Shown one piece after another: positions 18,625 to 28,070 of a DNA stretch of 64,000 nucleotides (its first letter is position 1; every line of letters begins with the position of its first letter). Below the pieces are notes generated by a model. The model had not been told where the DNA came from and made no database searches. It was given only the letters and a program-made list of their open reading frames with translations. The stretch lies in the NCBI GenBank assembly GCA_000318405.1, contig KB291725.1:91108-155107 (forward strand), in the 5' to 3' direction. The translations under genes were made by a program, and so were the position numbers. The stretch comes from Brevundimonas diminuta 470-4 (lineage in GTDB: Bacteria; Pseudomonadota; Alphaproteobacteria; Caulobacterales; Caulobacteraceae).

Positions 18625-21060
18625 ATGTTGCCGATTCACGCCGTTCTGGAGCCGCTGAAGGCCGCCCTGGCTCAGACCTCTGCGGTTGTCCTGGCGGCCC
18701 CGCCAGGCGCAGGAAAGACCACGGTCGTGCCTTTGGCCCTGCTGGACCAGCCGTGGCTGGCGGGCGGCAGGATTCTGGTGCTGGAGCCGCGACGACTGGC
18801 CGCGCGGGCCGCCGCCGATCGCATGGCCGCCAGTCTTGGCCAAAAGGCCGGAGAAACCGTCGGTTATCGCACGCGCCTGCAGAGCCGGATCGGCCCGGAC
18901 ACGCGAATCGAGGTGGTGACCGAGGGCGTCTTCACCCGGATGATTCTCGACGACCCGGGACTGGAGGGCGTCGGCGCCGTCCTGTTCGACGAATTCCACG
19001 AGCGCAGTCTGGACGCCGATCTGGGCCTTGCGCTGGCGCGAGACAGTCAGGCGGTGCTGCGCGACGATCTGCGCCTGCTGGTCATGTCGGCGACGCTCGA
19101 CATCGCGGGCGTGTCGCGCCTGCTCGACGGCGCGCCGGTGATCGAGGCCGAGGGACGAATGTTCCCCGTCGAGACCCGCTATCTGGGCCGTAACCCGGTC
19201 GAGCGGTTCGAGGACGCCATGGCCAAGGCCGTGGTTCAGGCTCTGCACGACGAGACCGGTTCCGTGCTCGCCTTCCTGCCGGGGCAGGGCGAGATTCACC
19301 GCACCGTTCAGCGCCTGAACGAGCGGCTGCGTGATCCGTCGGTCGACGTGGTCGCCCTCTACGGCGCGCTGGACAAGGGCGAGCAGGACCGGGCCATCGA
19401 GCCCGCAGCGCCGGGTCGCCGCAAGGTGGTGCTGGCGACCTCCGTGGCCGAGACCAGCCTGACCATCGAGGGGGTGCGCGTGGTGATCGACGGCGGCCTG
19501 TCGCGCGTGCCACGCTTCGAACCGTCCAGCGGTCTGACCCGGCTGGCGACCGTCAAGGTCAGCCGATCCTCGACTGAGCAGCGCAGAGGCCGCGCGGGCC
19601 GGGTCGAACCGGGCGTCTGCTATCGCCTGTGGGACGAGGAACAGACGCGCGGTCTGGTCGCCCATCAACGGCCCGAGATTCAGGAGGCGGACCTGACGGG
19701 CTTCGCCCTCGATCTGGCGCGCTGGGGGGCGAAGTCGGTCGAGGGGCTGGCCTTGCTCGACCCGCCGCCATCCGGGGCGATGGCCGAGGCGCGCAGAGTG
19801 CTGACGCGTCTGGGCGCGCTGAACGCCAAAGGCGACCTGACGTCGCATGGGCGGCGGCTGACGCGCATCCCACTAGCGCCGCGCCTTGCGCACATGGTGG
19901 CCGTGGCTTCGGATCAGGGCGACGCGCTCGGCGGGGCGAAGATCGCGGCGGTGCTGAGCGAACCGGGCCTCGGCGGAAACGGCGTCGACCTGCACGACCG
20001 GCTGAAGGGGCTGGCGCGGGATCGTTCGCCACGCGGTCGCGACGCCATGAAGTTGGCGGAACGCTGGGCGCGGGCGGCGGGCGGCGGCCGGGACGGCGAG
20101 GCGGACGCGGGCCTGCTGCTGGCGGAGGCCTTCCCCGAACGCATCGCGCGCGCCAAGGGCAAGCCGGGCGAGGTGCTGCTCGCCTCGGGGCGCGGCGCCT
20201 TCATCGAGCCGACGGATCATCTGGCGCGCGAGCCGTGGCTGGCCGTGGCGGAACTGGGCGGCGGAGACGCCCGCGACCGCATCCGTCTGGCGGCGGCGCT
20301 GGACGCCGCGACGCTGGAAGCCGATCTGGCGCGTCTGATCGAGGTCGAGGACCGGCTGGCGCGCGAGCCGTCCGGCAAGCCGGTGATCCGGCGCATTCGA
20401 CGCATCGGGGCGCTCGTGCTGGATGAGAAGGTCGTCGGGGCGCCGGATCGGGCGACCATGACGGCGGCGCTGAAGTCCGAGATTGAGGTCGGCGGCCTCG
20501 GCGCCTTGAAATGGGGCGAGCAGGCGGGCGCGTTGCGGGCGCGGCTCGCCTTCATGCGCGGACTGGATGAAGCCTGGCCCGACGTATCGGATGAAGGTCT
20601 GCTGGCGGCGCGCGAGGATTGGCTCTGGCCTCTTCTGGACGGCGCGCGATCACTGGCCGACATCGGCGACGGCAAACTGGCCGAAGCCCTGCGCGCCCTG
20701 ATCCCCTGGGATTTGCAGCGCAAGCTGGATGAACTGGCGCCCACGCGCCTGACCACGCCGCTGGGCAGCGCAGGCATCGATTACGCCGCCGAGGGCGGGC
20801 CGCGCGTCGAAATTCGTGTGCAGGAGCTGTTCGGGGTGAAGAAACATCCGAGCGTCGGCGGGGGGCGCGTTCCCTTGACGCTCAGCCTGCTGTCGCCCGC
20901 GCGACGGCCGGTGCAGGTGACCAAGGACCTGCCGGGCTTCTGGGCCGGGTCGTGGGCGGCGGTGCGCAGCGAGATGCGCGGTCGCTATCCACGCCATCCC
21001 TGGCCTGAAGACCCGGCCAATGCGACCGCGACCACCCGCGCCAAGCCGCGCGGGACCTGA
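18625..21060 (+). CDS. hrpB: ATP-dependent helicase HrpB
   Basis: 811 aa from the ATG at 18625, which gives the family start (LPIHAVLEPLKAALAQ); a GTG at 18592 would add 11 residues. DEAH-box superfamily 2 helicase. Walker A PPGAGKTT (about 26-33), motif II DEFH in LFDEFHERSLDADLGLA (the HrpB form of DEAH), motif III SATLD, motif V TSVAETSLTIEGVRVVIDGG, motif VI QRRGRAGRVEPG. The C-terminal HrpB-specific domain ends around VQVTKDLPGFWAGSWAAVRSEMRGRYPRHPWPEDP, matching the family hallmark. Biological role in most bacteria is poorly known. Confidence 0.95.
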   Translation: MLPIHAVLEPLKAALAQTSAVVLAAPPGAGKTTVVPLALLDQPWLAGGRILVLEPRRLAARAAADRMAASLGQKAGETVGYRTRLQSRIGPDTRIEVVTEGVFTRMILDDPGLEGVGAVLFDEFHERSLDADLGLALARDSQAVLRDDLRLLVMSATLDIAGVSRLLDGAPVIEAEGRMFPVETRYLGRNPVERFEDAMAKAVVQALHDETGSVLAFLPGQGEIHRTVQRLNERLRDPSVDVVALYGALDKGEQDRAIEPAAPGRRKVVLATSVAETSLTIEGVRVVIDGGLSRVPRFEPSSGLTRLATVKVSRSSTEQRRGRAGRVEPGVCYRLWDEEQTRGLVAHQRPEIQEADLTGFALDLARWGAKSVEGLALLDPPPSGAMAEARRVLTRLGALNAKGDLTSHGRRLTRIPLAPRLAHMVAVASDQGDALGGAKIAAVLSEPGLGGNGVDLHDRLKGLARDRSPRGRDAMKLAERWARAAGGGRDGEADAGLLLAEAFPERIARAKGKPGEVLLASGRGAFIEPTDHLAREPWLAVAELGGGDARDRIRLAAALDAATLEADLARLIEVEDRLAREPSGKPVIRRIRRIGALVLDEKVVGAPDRATMTAALKSEIEVGGLGALKWGEQAGALRARLAFMRGLDEAWPDVSDEGLLAAREDWLWPLLDGARSLADIGDGKLAEALRALIPWDLQRKLDELAPTRLTTPLGSAGIDYAAEGGPRVEIRVQELFGVKKHPSVGGGRVPLTLSLLSPARRPVQVTKDLPGFWAGSWAAVRSEMRGRYPRHPWPEDPANATATTRAKPRGT

Positions 21061-21124
21061 TCGCGTCGCTTGACGTCAGATGGCGGCGCGCCGCAAAGAT
21101 CGTGCGTCAATCTAAGGATTTCGC

Positions 21125-22414
21125 GTGACCGACGCCGCTGTTTCACCGCCTCCTACCTCCAAGCGACGCGTTCTGTTCGCCAGCCTGATCGGCACGACGA
21201 TCGAGTTCTACGACTTCTACATCTACGCCACGGCGGCGGTGCTGGTGTTCCCGGACCTGTTCTTTCCCGGCGGCGACCGAATGACCGCCATGCTGGCCTC
21301 GTTCGCCACTTTCTCCATCGCCTTCTTCGCCCGACCGATCGGCGCGGTCGTTTTCGGACATTTCGGCGACCGAGTGGGGCGCAAGGCGACGCTGGTGGCG
21401 GCCCTGATGACCATGGGGCTGTCGACCATCGCCATCGGCCTGTTGCCGACCTGGCATTCCGTCGGCGTGATCGCGCCCCTGCTGCTGGCGCTGTGCCGGT
21501 TCGGGCAGGGGCTGGGCCTCGGCGGCGAGTGGGGCGGGGCGGTGCTGCTGGCGACTGAGAACGCCCCGCCGGGCAAGAAGGCCTGGTTCGGCATGTTTCC
21601 CCAGCTGGGCGCGCCGATCGGCTTCATCCTGTCGACCCTCAGCTTCATTGTCCTGGGCCAGGTGATGAGCGAGGGCCAGTTCATGGCCTGGGGCTGGCGC
21701 ATTCCCTTCATCGCCAGCGCTTTGCTGGTCATCATCGGCCTGTGGATGCGGCTGAAGATCACCGAGACCCCTGAGTTCAAGCGCGCCATCGACCGGGCCG
21801 AGCGGGTTCAGGCGCCGGCGCTGACCCTCGTCGCGCACCACAAGTTCGCCTTGTTGACCGGGACGCTGGCCGGGCTGGCGACCTTCGTCCTCTTCTACCT
21901 GATGACCGTCTTCGCCCTGGGCTGGGGCACGACCAGCATGGGCTATACGCGCGAGCAGTTTCTGCCGATCCAGCTGCTGGGCGTCTGCTTTTTCGGCCTG
22001 TTCATTCCGCTGGCGGCTTTGGCGGCGGACAGATGGGGGCAGGGGCGGACGCTGCTGGTCACTTCAGCCGCCATCGCCCTGTTCGGCCTGATCCTGGCGC
22101 CTCTGTTCGGCAGCGGCGGCATGGTCGGCGTTGTCGCCTTCTTCATCATCGGCTTCAGCCTGATGGGCTGTACCTACGGCCCCCTGGGCGCGGCCTTGGC
22201 GCGACCGTTCCCGACGACGGTGCGTTATACGGGCGCGTCCATGACCTTCAATCTGGCGGGCATCCTGGGCGCGTCGTTGGCGCCCTATGCCGCAACCTGG
22301 CTAGCGAGCCATTACGGGCTTCAGGCCGTCGGCGCCTATCTGACGGTCGCAGCCCTGCTGACGGTCCTGGCCCTGATCGGCATGGGCCGGATCAGGACCG
22401 AAGGCGAGGCCTAG
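21125..22414 (+). CDS. MFS transporter (metabolite:H+ symporter, MHS type)
   Basis: 429 aa from a GTG with AAGGA upstream. Twelve predicted membrane helices. The MHS-family hallmarks are clear: ASLIGTTIEFYDFYIYATAA in helix 1, GHFGDRVGRKATL between helices 2 and 3, RFGQGLGLGGEWGGAVLLATENAP, and EFKRAI after helix 6. Relatives (ProP, KgtP, ShiA) import osmolytes or organic acids with protons; the substrate here is unknown. The stop overlaps the convergent rRNA methyltransferase gene by four bases. Confidence 0.9.
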   Translation: MTDAAVSPPPTSKRRVLFASLIGTTIEFYDFYIYATAAVLVFPDLFFPGGDRMTAMLASFATFSIAFFARPIGAVVFGHFGDRVGRKATLVAALMTMGLSTIAIGLLPTWHSVGVIAPLLLALCRFGQGLGLGGEWGGAVLLATENAPPGKKAWFGMFPQLGAPIGFILSTLSFIVLGQVMSEGQFMAWGWRIPFIASALLVIIGLWMRLKITETPEFKRAIDRAERVQAPALTLVAHHKFALLTGTLAGLATFVLFYLMTVFALGWGTTSMGYTREQFLPIQLLGVCFFGLFIPLAALAADRWGQGRTLLVTSAAIALFGLILAPLFGSGGMVGVVAFFIIGFSLMGCTYGPLGAALARPFPTTVRYTGASMTFNLAGILGASLAPYAATWLASHYGLQAVGAYLTVAALLTVLALIGMGRIRTEGEA

Positions 22415-23223
22415 AGACCGGAGCCGTAGGCCGCATCCGTCACTGCATAGGCCATAATGCCCGTGGCGATGGCCAGGTTCAGGCTGTCGGCGCGGCCGCG
22501 CATGGGGATCTTGACGTTCAGGTCGCAGGCGGCGGCCAGTTCGTCCGTCAGACCCGCCTGTTCGTTGCCCATCATGATCAGGGCCGGGTGACGCACCGGG
22601 CTGTCGCGATAGCCGTGCGTGGCGTCCAGACGGGTGCCGATGACGCTGCCGGGCCAAGAGGCGCGCCATGTCAGGAACTCTTCGCGCGTCGCCTTGCTGA
22701 TGCTGACGGCGAAGACCGAGCCCATGGTCGCGCGCACGGCCTCGACCGAGAAGGGATCGACGCAGTCGCCGATCAGAATGACGCCGCCGCATCCGGCCGA
22801 GTCCGCCGTGCGGATGATGGTGCCCAGGTTGCCCGGATCACGCACCTGCTCCAGCGCCACCCAGCAGGGCTTGGCGTCGGGCCGGATGGCGTCCAGCGGC
22901 GTATAGACCTGCTCGAACACGCCCAACACCGTCTGCGGATTGTCGCGGCGGCTGATCTTTTCGAGGATGGCGTGGGTGACGACGATGATCTGGCCGCCGG
23001 CCTTGATCGTCTCGGCCTTGGCGCGATCCAGCAGGGGGTGGGGCCGGGCGTCCTGGCCGACCAGCAGCATGACCGGGGCGCGGCCCTGATCCAGCGCCTC
23101 GCCGATGAATTTCAGCCCCTCGGCCAGAAAGCGGCCCGTCGCCTCGCGCTCCTTGCGCATGTGCAGGGCGCGGACGGCCTTGATGGTGTCGTTGGTCAGG
23201 GACGTGATGAGGCGTTCGGACAT
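22411..23223 (-). CDS. TrmH/SpoU family RNA 2'-O-methyltransferase
   Basis: 270 aa from the ATG at 23223 with GGAG seven bases upstream. SPOUT methyltransferase with an N-terminal RNA-substrate domain (about 1-110, KAVRALHMRKEREATGRFLAEGLKFIGEAL) and a C-terminal knotted domain carrying motif 1 EQVRDPGNLGTIIRTADSAG, motif 2 MMGNEQAGL and motif 3 IPMRGRADSLNLAIATGI. Close to RlmB/TsnR-type enzymes that 2'-O-methylate rRNA or tRNA. The start overlaps the preceding gene's stop by one base (TGATG), so the two are translationally coupled. Confidence 0.9.
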   Translation of the reverse strand: MSERLITSLTNDTIKAVRALHMRKEREATGRFLAEGLKFIGEALDQGRAPVMLLVGQDARPHPLLDRAKAETIKAGGQIIVVTHAILEKISRRDNPQTVLGVFEQVYTPLDAIRPDAKPCWVALEQVRDPGNLGTIIRTADSAGCGGVILIGDCVDPFSVEAVRATMGSVFAVSISKATREEFLTWRASWPGSVIGTRLDATHGYRDSPVRHPALIMMGNEQAGLTDELAAACDLNVKIPMRGRADSLNLAIATGIMAYAVTDAAYGSGL

Positions 23224-24119
23224 CAGGCGCTCCATCTGGCGAAGAAGGACAGGCCGATGGCGCGGGCGCTCTCGCCGTCTTCGGACAGGGCCAGTTCGCC
23301 CCAGTCGATGCGCCCGCCGCGATCATGGGTCGCCTCAGCCATCATATGGGCTAGAGACAGGCCGGAAATTCGCGCCGCATAGGCGTTTAGCAGCAGGAAG
23401 GAAGCGTCGTCGGACAGCAGGGCGGCGCAGTCCTTCAGCAACTCCGGCATATCCTCGAACAGACGCCAGACCTCGCCGTTGGCGCCGCGACCGTATTTCG
23501 GCGGGTCTAAGATGATGCCGTCATATTTGCTGCCGCGCCGGACTTCGCGCGCTACGAACTTGCGGGCGTCCTCGACGATCCAGCGGATCGGGCGATCGGC
23601 CAGACCGGACAGTTCGGCGTTCTCGCGGGCGTAGGTCACGGACTTCTTGGAGGCGTCGACGTGGGTGACGTGCGCGCCCGCCGCCGAACAGGCCAGACTG
23701 GCCACGCCGGTATAGCCGAACAGGTTCAGGATTTTCGGCTGCTGCAGGGTGCGGACGCGCGCGTCCAGCCAGTCCCAGTTGGCCGCCTGTTCGGGGAAGA
23801 AGGCCAGGTGCCGGAACGGGGTGAACCGCCCCATGAAACGCACGTCGCGCCACTTCAATGGAAAGGCGTCGATCGGTCCATGCGCGTCGAAGCGCCAGCG
23901 GCCGGAATCCTCTTCCTCCTGCTGGGGGTCGAACATGGCGTTGGCGCGCTCGAAGGCGGACTCGTCATGAGCTTTCCAGAAGCACTGGGGTTCCGGACGC
24001 ACGACGGTATAGCGGCCGTAACGCTCCAGCTTGCGGCCGTCGCCGCTGTCCAGAAGGGCGTAGTCCGACCACCCGTGCGTGACGAGGGTTTCGGGCGAGG
24101 AGGAAAGAACCGGAGCCAT
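23223..24119 (-). CDS. class I SAM-dependent RNA methyltransferase (RlmI-like)
   Basis: 298 aa. S-adenosylmethionine methyltransferase of the PF10672 type, related to RlmI/RlmK. Motif I LNLFGYTGVASLACSAAGA (about 130-148), motif II HVDASKKSV, and the nucleotide-base motif DPPKYGRG (about 210), typical of m5C/m2G rRNA methylases. There is no N-terminal PUA domain as in RlmI; the first 120 residues (HGWSDYALLDSGDGRKLERYG...) are of a different kind. It sits first in a two-gene operon with the SpoU methylase, both probably modifying RNA. Confidence 0.87.
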   Translation of the reverse strand: MAPVLSSSPETLVTHGWSDYALLDSGDGRKLERYGRYTVVRPEPQCFWKAHDESAFERANAMFDPQQEEEDSGRWRFDAHGPIDAFPLKWRDVRFMGRFTPFRHLAFFPEQAANWDWLDARVRTLQQPKILNLFGYTGVASLACSAAGAHVTHVDASKKSVTYARENAELSGLADRPIRWIVEDARKFVAREVRRGSKYDGIILDPPKYGRGANGEVWRLFEDMPELLKDCAALLSDDASFLLLNAYAARISGLSLAHMMAEATHDRGGRIDWGELALSEDGESARAIGLSFFARWSA

Positions 24120-24135
24120 GCGCGCTGATAGGCGC

Positions 24136-25536
24136 TCAGGCCGCTGCTCGTCCAGCGTCGGGATAGGCGTCAGGAACGATGATCGGCTCGACGTGGTCCT
24201 GATGCGGGGTCTTGTCCCAGCGGTGCGGTTCCAGCGCCAACCGGACGGCGGCGTGCATGAAGGCGAGGCTCAGCAGGAACCAGTAGGGAAGCGAGGCCGC
24301 CATATCGAGCAGGCCATAGGGCGTCCCGGCGACCCGTGCGCCACGGTGTTTGGTGATCCAGGCGGCGGCCACGCCGACGATCAACACCGCCCATCCCAGA
24401 ACCGAAAGGGACGGCAATTGCCGGTCCATCGCCGACATCAGGCAGACCACCGCGACCCATGCCATACAGCCGGCGTGAACCGCCGCCGACCCCAGGCCCG
24501 CGCCGATGGTCAGGATCAGCGCCGCCCAGCCGCGCCATCCCATGCCCTCGGTCCAGCGCGTATGCACCGCCAGCGTCTGCAGATAGCCCTTCAGCCAGCG
24601 CGTCCGTTGCGGCAGCCACAGGCGCACCGGACCGGGCGGCGTTTCATAGGTGGGGCGGCTGATGACGCCAAGACGGAACCCTGAACGCCAGATTCTGAAC
24701 CCAAGATCGGCGTCCTCGGTCACGTTCCAGGAGTCCCACCCGCCCAACGCCCTCAGCACCGAAACCCGGAAATGATTGCTGGTGCCTCCCAGCGGAAAGG
24801 GCAGGCCGAGCCGAGTCATGGCGGGCAGGGTGATCTCAAACAGAGCCGCGTACTCGGCGGCGAACTGGCGATCGAGCAGGGGGTGAGGGCTGTTCTTCTG
24901 GCGGCTGCGGATGCGTAAGGGGGCCTGAACGCAGGCCAGCACGTCGCCCTCGTCGCGAAACTTTATCGCCGCTTCCTTCAGTTGCAGCGGATCGGGGTCG
25001 TCTTCGGCGTCGTAGATGGTCAGAAAGTCGCCTGACGCGCGCGCCAGGGCGTAATTCAGCGCGCGTGGCTTGGTCTTCGGCGTGCCGGGCGGAACCACCA
25101 GCACGCTCAACCAGTCGGGCAGCTTCAGCTGTGAAGCTGCAGCGATTGTCGCGTGGTCGTCAGCTTCCAGCGCCAGGAAGCCTTGCAGGCGGTCTCTGGG
25201 ATAATCGATCGCATCCAGCCGCTCGACAAGATGGGGCAGTATCTGCGCCTCGTGATAGAGAGCGGCCACTATGGTGTAGCGCGGCCAGATTTCATGGTCC
25301 CAACCAGCCGGCGAGGCCGCCCTCGGCGCGCAGGCGTGGACCGCGATCAGTCCTAGCCGCCACGCTGCAAGCGTTAGAAACCCCACTTGCGTCGATATCA
25401 GAAGCCATCCGGCGAACCGCGGCACGGCGGCGGCGGCGACGACGCCCAAGGTAAGGACGAAGCCTATCGAAATCGCCTGTACGCGCGTCAGGGTGATGCG
25501 CGCTGACCCCATCCCAGCCTGTTGGTAATCCACCAC
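24136..25536 (-). CDS. family 2 glycosyltransferase, processive membrane type
   Basis: 466 aa. GT-A fold flanked by membrane helices: two at the N-terminus (about 20-68) and three to four at the C-terminus (about 335-440). Processive GT2 motifs are present: YDAEDDPDP (DxD), GGTSNHFR, TEDADLG (ED) and QRTRWLKGY (QxxRW), as in cellulose and hyaluronan synthases and BcsA-like enzymes. There is no PilZ domain. It probably makes or extends a surface polysaccharide; the product is unknown. Starts are ambiguous: GTG 25536/25533 behind GGAGG with tight spacing, or ATG 25512. Confidence 0.85.
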   Translation of the reverse strand: MVDYQQAGMGSARITLTRVQAISIGFVLTLGVVAAAAVPRFAGWLLISTQVGFLTLAAWRLGLIAVHACAPRAASPAGWDHEIWPRYTIVAALYHEAQILPHLVERLDAIDYPRDRLQGFLALEADDHATIAAASQLKLPDWLSVLVVPPGTPKTKPRALNYALARASGDFLTIYDAEDDPDPLQLKEAAIKFRDEGDVLACVQAPLRIRSRQKNSPHPLLDRQFAAEYAALFEITLPAMTRLGLPFPLGGTSNHFRVSVLRALGGWDSWNVTEDADLGFRIWRSGFRLGVISRPTYETPPGPVRLWLPQRTRWLKGYLQTLAVHTRWTEGMGWRGWAALILTIGAGLGSAAVHAGCMAWVAVVCLMSAMDRQLPSLSVLGWAVLIVGVAAAWITKHRGARVAGTPYGLLDMAASLPYWFLLSLAFMHAAVRLALEPHRWDKTPHQDHVEPIIVPDAYPDAGRAAA

Positions 25537-25562
25537 GCCTCCGCCGATTTAACGCAATGTTA

Positions 25563-25598
25563 ATATCATTGATATCCCAAAGCTTGGGTTTGGCTAGA
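25563..25598 (+). promoter_or_regulatory. candidate promoter/operator of the TetR-ABC operon
   Basis: A perfect inverted repeat ATATC-ATT-GATAT (25563-25575) overlaps a possible -35 box TTGATA (25569-25574). GCTAGA (25593-25598) follows at 18-base spacing and fits a Caulobacter-type -10. A second partial palindrome, CCCAAAGCTTGGG, lies between the boxes. Placement suggests autorepression by the TetR protein; this is inference. Confidence 0.4.
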
Positions 25599-25657
25599 GG
25601 GGCTGGTCGAGTTAACCTCACATCAGGACTCAGTCCCTCGTTCAAGGAGCCAGTTGA

Positions 25658-26290
25658 TTGTCGGTTTCTACGACTTCCGCGTCGCGATCGAACCGCAAGG
25701 CCAAGGGAGACGGGCACGAGCGTCGCGCCGAGATCCTGACGGCGGCCGAGCGCATTTTCGTCGAAAGCGGTTATGACGGCGCCACCATCCGCAAGATCGC
25801 CGATGAGGTCGGGCTGTCGTCGACCGCGCTTTACATGCATTTCTCCGACAAGGGCGAAATCCTCAACGAGATCTGCCGCAACACCTTTGAGAGGTTGGCG
25901 GAACGCAATCGAGGCATTCTGGCGGATACGGCCCCGGCGCTGACGCGTCTGCGGCGTATCGCGGAAGGCTATGTGGACTTTGGCTTTGAACACCCCAACG
26001 CCTATCGACTGGCCTATCTGACCCCGACGATTGAGACGCGCCACGGCGTCGAGACCATCGCGCAGAAGGCGGGGGGCGAACTGTTCGCGGCAGTGGTGGC
26101 GGTCGTAGAGGATGCGGTGGCGCAGGGCGTCCTTCGCGGTGACGCGCGGGTCCTGGCCCAGGTGATCTGGGCCAGCGTTCACGGACTGGTCTCCCTGATG
26201 ATCACCAAGCCCTATTTCGACTGGGCCGAGCGGGACGTGTTGATCCGCACCCAGTTGGACGTGCTGTTCAACGGATTGACCGCCCTGTGA
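25658..26290 (+). CDS. TetR/AcrR family transcriptional regulator
   Basis: 210 aa from a TTG at 25658 with AAGGAG eight bases upstream. N-terminal helix-turn-helix: RRAEILTAAERIFVESGYDGATIRKIADEVGLSSTALYMHFSDKGEIL (about 22-70). The C-terminal ligand domain (EGYVDFGFEHPNAYRLAYL... IWASVHGLVSLMI) has the WHG signature of the TetR_C_33 type. It is the first gene of a four-gene unit with an ABC importer (GTGA overlap), so the importer is probably its target. The inducer is unknown. Confidence 0.9.
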   Translation: MSVSTTSASRSNRKAKGDGHERRAEILTAAERIFVESGYDGATIRKIADEVGLSSTALYMHFSDKGEILNEICRNTFERLAERNRGILADTAPALTRLRRIAEGYVDFGFEHPNAYRLAYLTPTIETRHGVETIAQKAGGELFAAVVAVVEDAVAQGVLRGDARVLAQVIWASVHGLVSLMITKPYFDWAERDVLIRTQLDVLFNGLTAL

Positions 26291-27084
26291 GGCGGCGTCT
26301 GCGCGGGCTGGTCCTCCTGATCACAGCCACCTTGTCTACCGCCGTACAGGCGCGGCCGCTGCGGGTGATGGCGCTGGACCAATGCGCCGATCAGTTCGTC
26401 CTGGCCCTCGCGCCTGACGCGGAGCTCGCCCTGTCGCCGCGCGCCGACGATCCCGACGCATGGATGCGGCAGGCGGCGAAAGGGCGGCGGATGGTTCGCC
26501 CGACGCTGGAGGCGGCTACAGGCTTTCAGCCGGACGTGGCGGTTCGTTACTGGGGCGGCGACGCCCGGCTGTTGAACGCGCTGGACCGGCGCGGCGTACG
26601 CACGGTCGGCATCGACGACGCCACGGACATGGAGGGGGTCAAGGCCAATATCCGCAAGGTGGCGGCGGCCCTGAATCGCCCCGCGCGCGGCGAAGCCTTG
26701 ATCCGGCAGATGGATGCGCGGCTGAAACAGGCGTCGGGCGCCGGCCGGGGGCGATCGGCTGTTTATGTGACGGCCAGCGGCTTCACCAGCGGGCCCGGGT
26801 CATTGATGGACGCCATCCTGCGCGCGGCCGGGTTCCGCAATGGAGTGGTCCAGCCCGGCTATCAGCCGCTGGGGCTTGAGCGGGTGTTGCTGACGCCGCC
26901 TGCGCTCTATGTGAAGGGGTTCTTCGATCTGGCCCGGTCGGATTGGCGCGGCGCAGGGCGTCATCCGGTCATGCGCCGGGCGACCGCGCAGCGCACGGCG
27001 GCCAGCCTGCCCGGCGCGGCCCTGACTTGTCCCGCATGGTTCGCGGCGGATGCGGCGGTTCTGCTGGGGGAGCAGGCGAAATGA
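26287..27084 (+). CDS. periplasmic ABC substrate-binding protein (BtuF/FhuD-like)
   Basis: 265 aa from a GTG overlapping the TetR stop (GTGA). Signal peptide MRRRLRGLVLLITATLSTAVQA without a lipobox Cys, so a soluble periplasmic protein. The helical-backbone type III fold is indicated by RVMALDQCADQFVLALAPD, FQPDVAVRYWGG, DATDMEGVKANIRKVAAALNR and an N/C lobe joining helix. These proteins bind cobalamin, haem or ferric siderophores. The sequence cannot separate these substrates. Coupled by ATGA to the permease gene. Confidence 0.82.
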   Translation: MRRRLRGLVLLITATLSTAVQARPLRVMALDQCADQFVLALAPDAELALSPRADDPDAWMRQAAKGRRMVRPTLEAATGFQPDVAVRYWGGDARLLNALDRRGVRTVGIDDATDMEGVKANIRKVAAALNRPARGEALIRQMDARLKQASGAGRGRSAVYVTASGFTSGPGSLMDAILRAAGFRNGVVQPGYQPLGLERVLLTPPALYVKGFFDLARSDWRGAGRHPVMRRATAQRTAASLPGAALTCPAWFAADAAVLLGEQAK

Positions 27085-28070
27085 CGGGCGCGACGAGACT
27101 GAATATCGCTCTAGGGCTGGCCCTTGCGGCAGCGCTCGGGTTGGCGACAACTCTGGGAGAGACAGCCTTCAGCGCGGCGCAGTACGCCCAGGCGCTGTCT
27201 GAGCCCGCGTCCGGTCCCGGCGAGGTGCTGTGGCTGGTTCGTGCGCCGCGCGCGGTCTGCGCCCTGCTGGTCGGTGCGGCGCTGGGCCTGGCCGGGGCGG
27301 TGATGCAGGGACTGTTGCGCAATCCTCTGGCCGAGCCGGGGGTGCTGGGGGTTTCTGCGACCTCGGCCCTGGCCGCCGCGACCGCCATCGTGCTGGGGCT
27401 GGCGGCCATCCCCGGCGCCGTTGAAAGCGCGGCACTGTTCGGCGCGGCGGTCGGGGGCGGCCTGCTGATCGTCCTGGCCGCGCGGGTGCGGGCGCCCGAG
27501 GCGCTGATCCTGTTCGGCGTGGCCCTGTCCAGTTTCGCTGGCGCCCTCACGGCCCTGATCTTCAACCTGTCGCCGTCGCCGATCGCCTCGGCCGAGGTGA
27601 TGAACTGGCTGCTGGGATCGGTCGAGAATCGCAGTTGGAACGACGTCGCCTGGGTGGCGCCCGCGCTTCTGATCGCAGCGCTTCTGGCGCGCGGGGCGTC
27701 GCCGGGGTTGAGGATGCTGACGCTGGGCGAGGAGGCGGCGCGGGCGTCCGGCCTGTCGATGGGGCGGATGCGGGTGCTGGCTCTGGCGGCGTCGGCGCTG
27801 GCGGCGGGGGCTGCCGTGGCTGTGGCGGGGGTCATCGGCTTTGTCGGACTGGCGGCGCCGCATCTGGTGCGAGCGGCGGTGCGCGGCGATCCGGGGCGGT
27901 TGCTGGCGCCCTCGGCCCTGGCGGGCGGTCTGATGCTGGTGGTGGCCGACCTCATGGCGCGGATGCTGCCGACGGATCAGGAACTGAAGCTGGGGGTCTT
28001 CACCGCACTGGTGGGCGCGCCGCTGTTCGCCCTGATCGCCTGGCGCGCGGCGCGGGAGTGGCGGCTGTGA
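27081..28070 (+). CDS. FecCD-family ABC permease
   Basis: 329 aa from the ATG at 27081 (ATGA overlap with the binding-protein gene). About ten membrane helices. FecCD/BtuC hallmarks are visible: RAPRAVCALLVGAALGLAGAVMQGLLRNPLAEPGVLGVS, MNWLLGSVENRSW, the coupling loop LTLGEEAARASGLSMGRMR, and GVIGFVGLAAPHLVR ahead of GDPGRLLAPSALAGG. It homodimerises in the inner membrane to import cobalamin, haem or a siderophore with the neighbouring ATPase. Joined to the ATPase gene by GTGA. Confidence 0.93.
   Translation: MTGATRLNIALGLALAAALGLATTLGETAFSAAQYAQALSEPASGPGEVLWLVRAPRAVCALLVGAALGLAGAVMQGLLRNPLAEPGVLGVSATSALAAATAIVLGLAAIPGAVESAALFGAAVGGGLLIVLAARVRAPEALILFGVALSSFAGALTALIFNLSPSPIASAEVMNWLLGSVENRSWNDVAWVAPALLIAALLARGASPGLRMLTLGEEAARASGLSMGRMRVLALAASALAAGAAVAVAGVIGFVGLAAPHLVRAAVRGDPGRLLAPSALAGGLMLVVADLMARMLPTDQELKLGVFTALVGAPLFALIAWRAAREWRL

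Noticed and set aside
25537-25657. A cobalamin riboswitch before the importer operon
   Set aside because: The region is about 120 bases, largely AT-rich, and shows no B12 box-like sequence; a promoter and palindrome explain it better.
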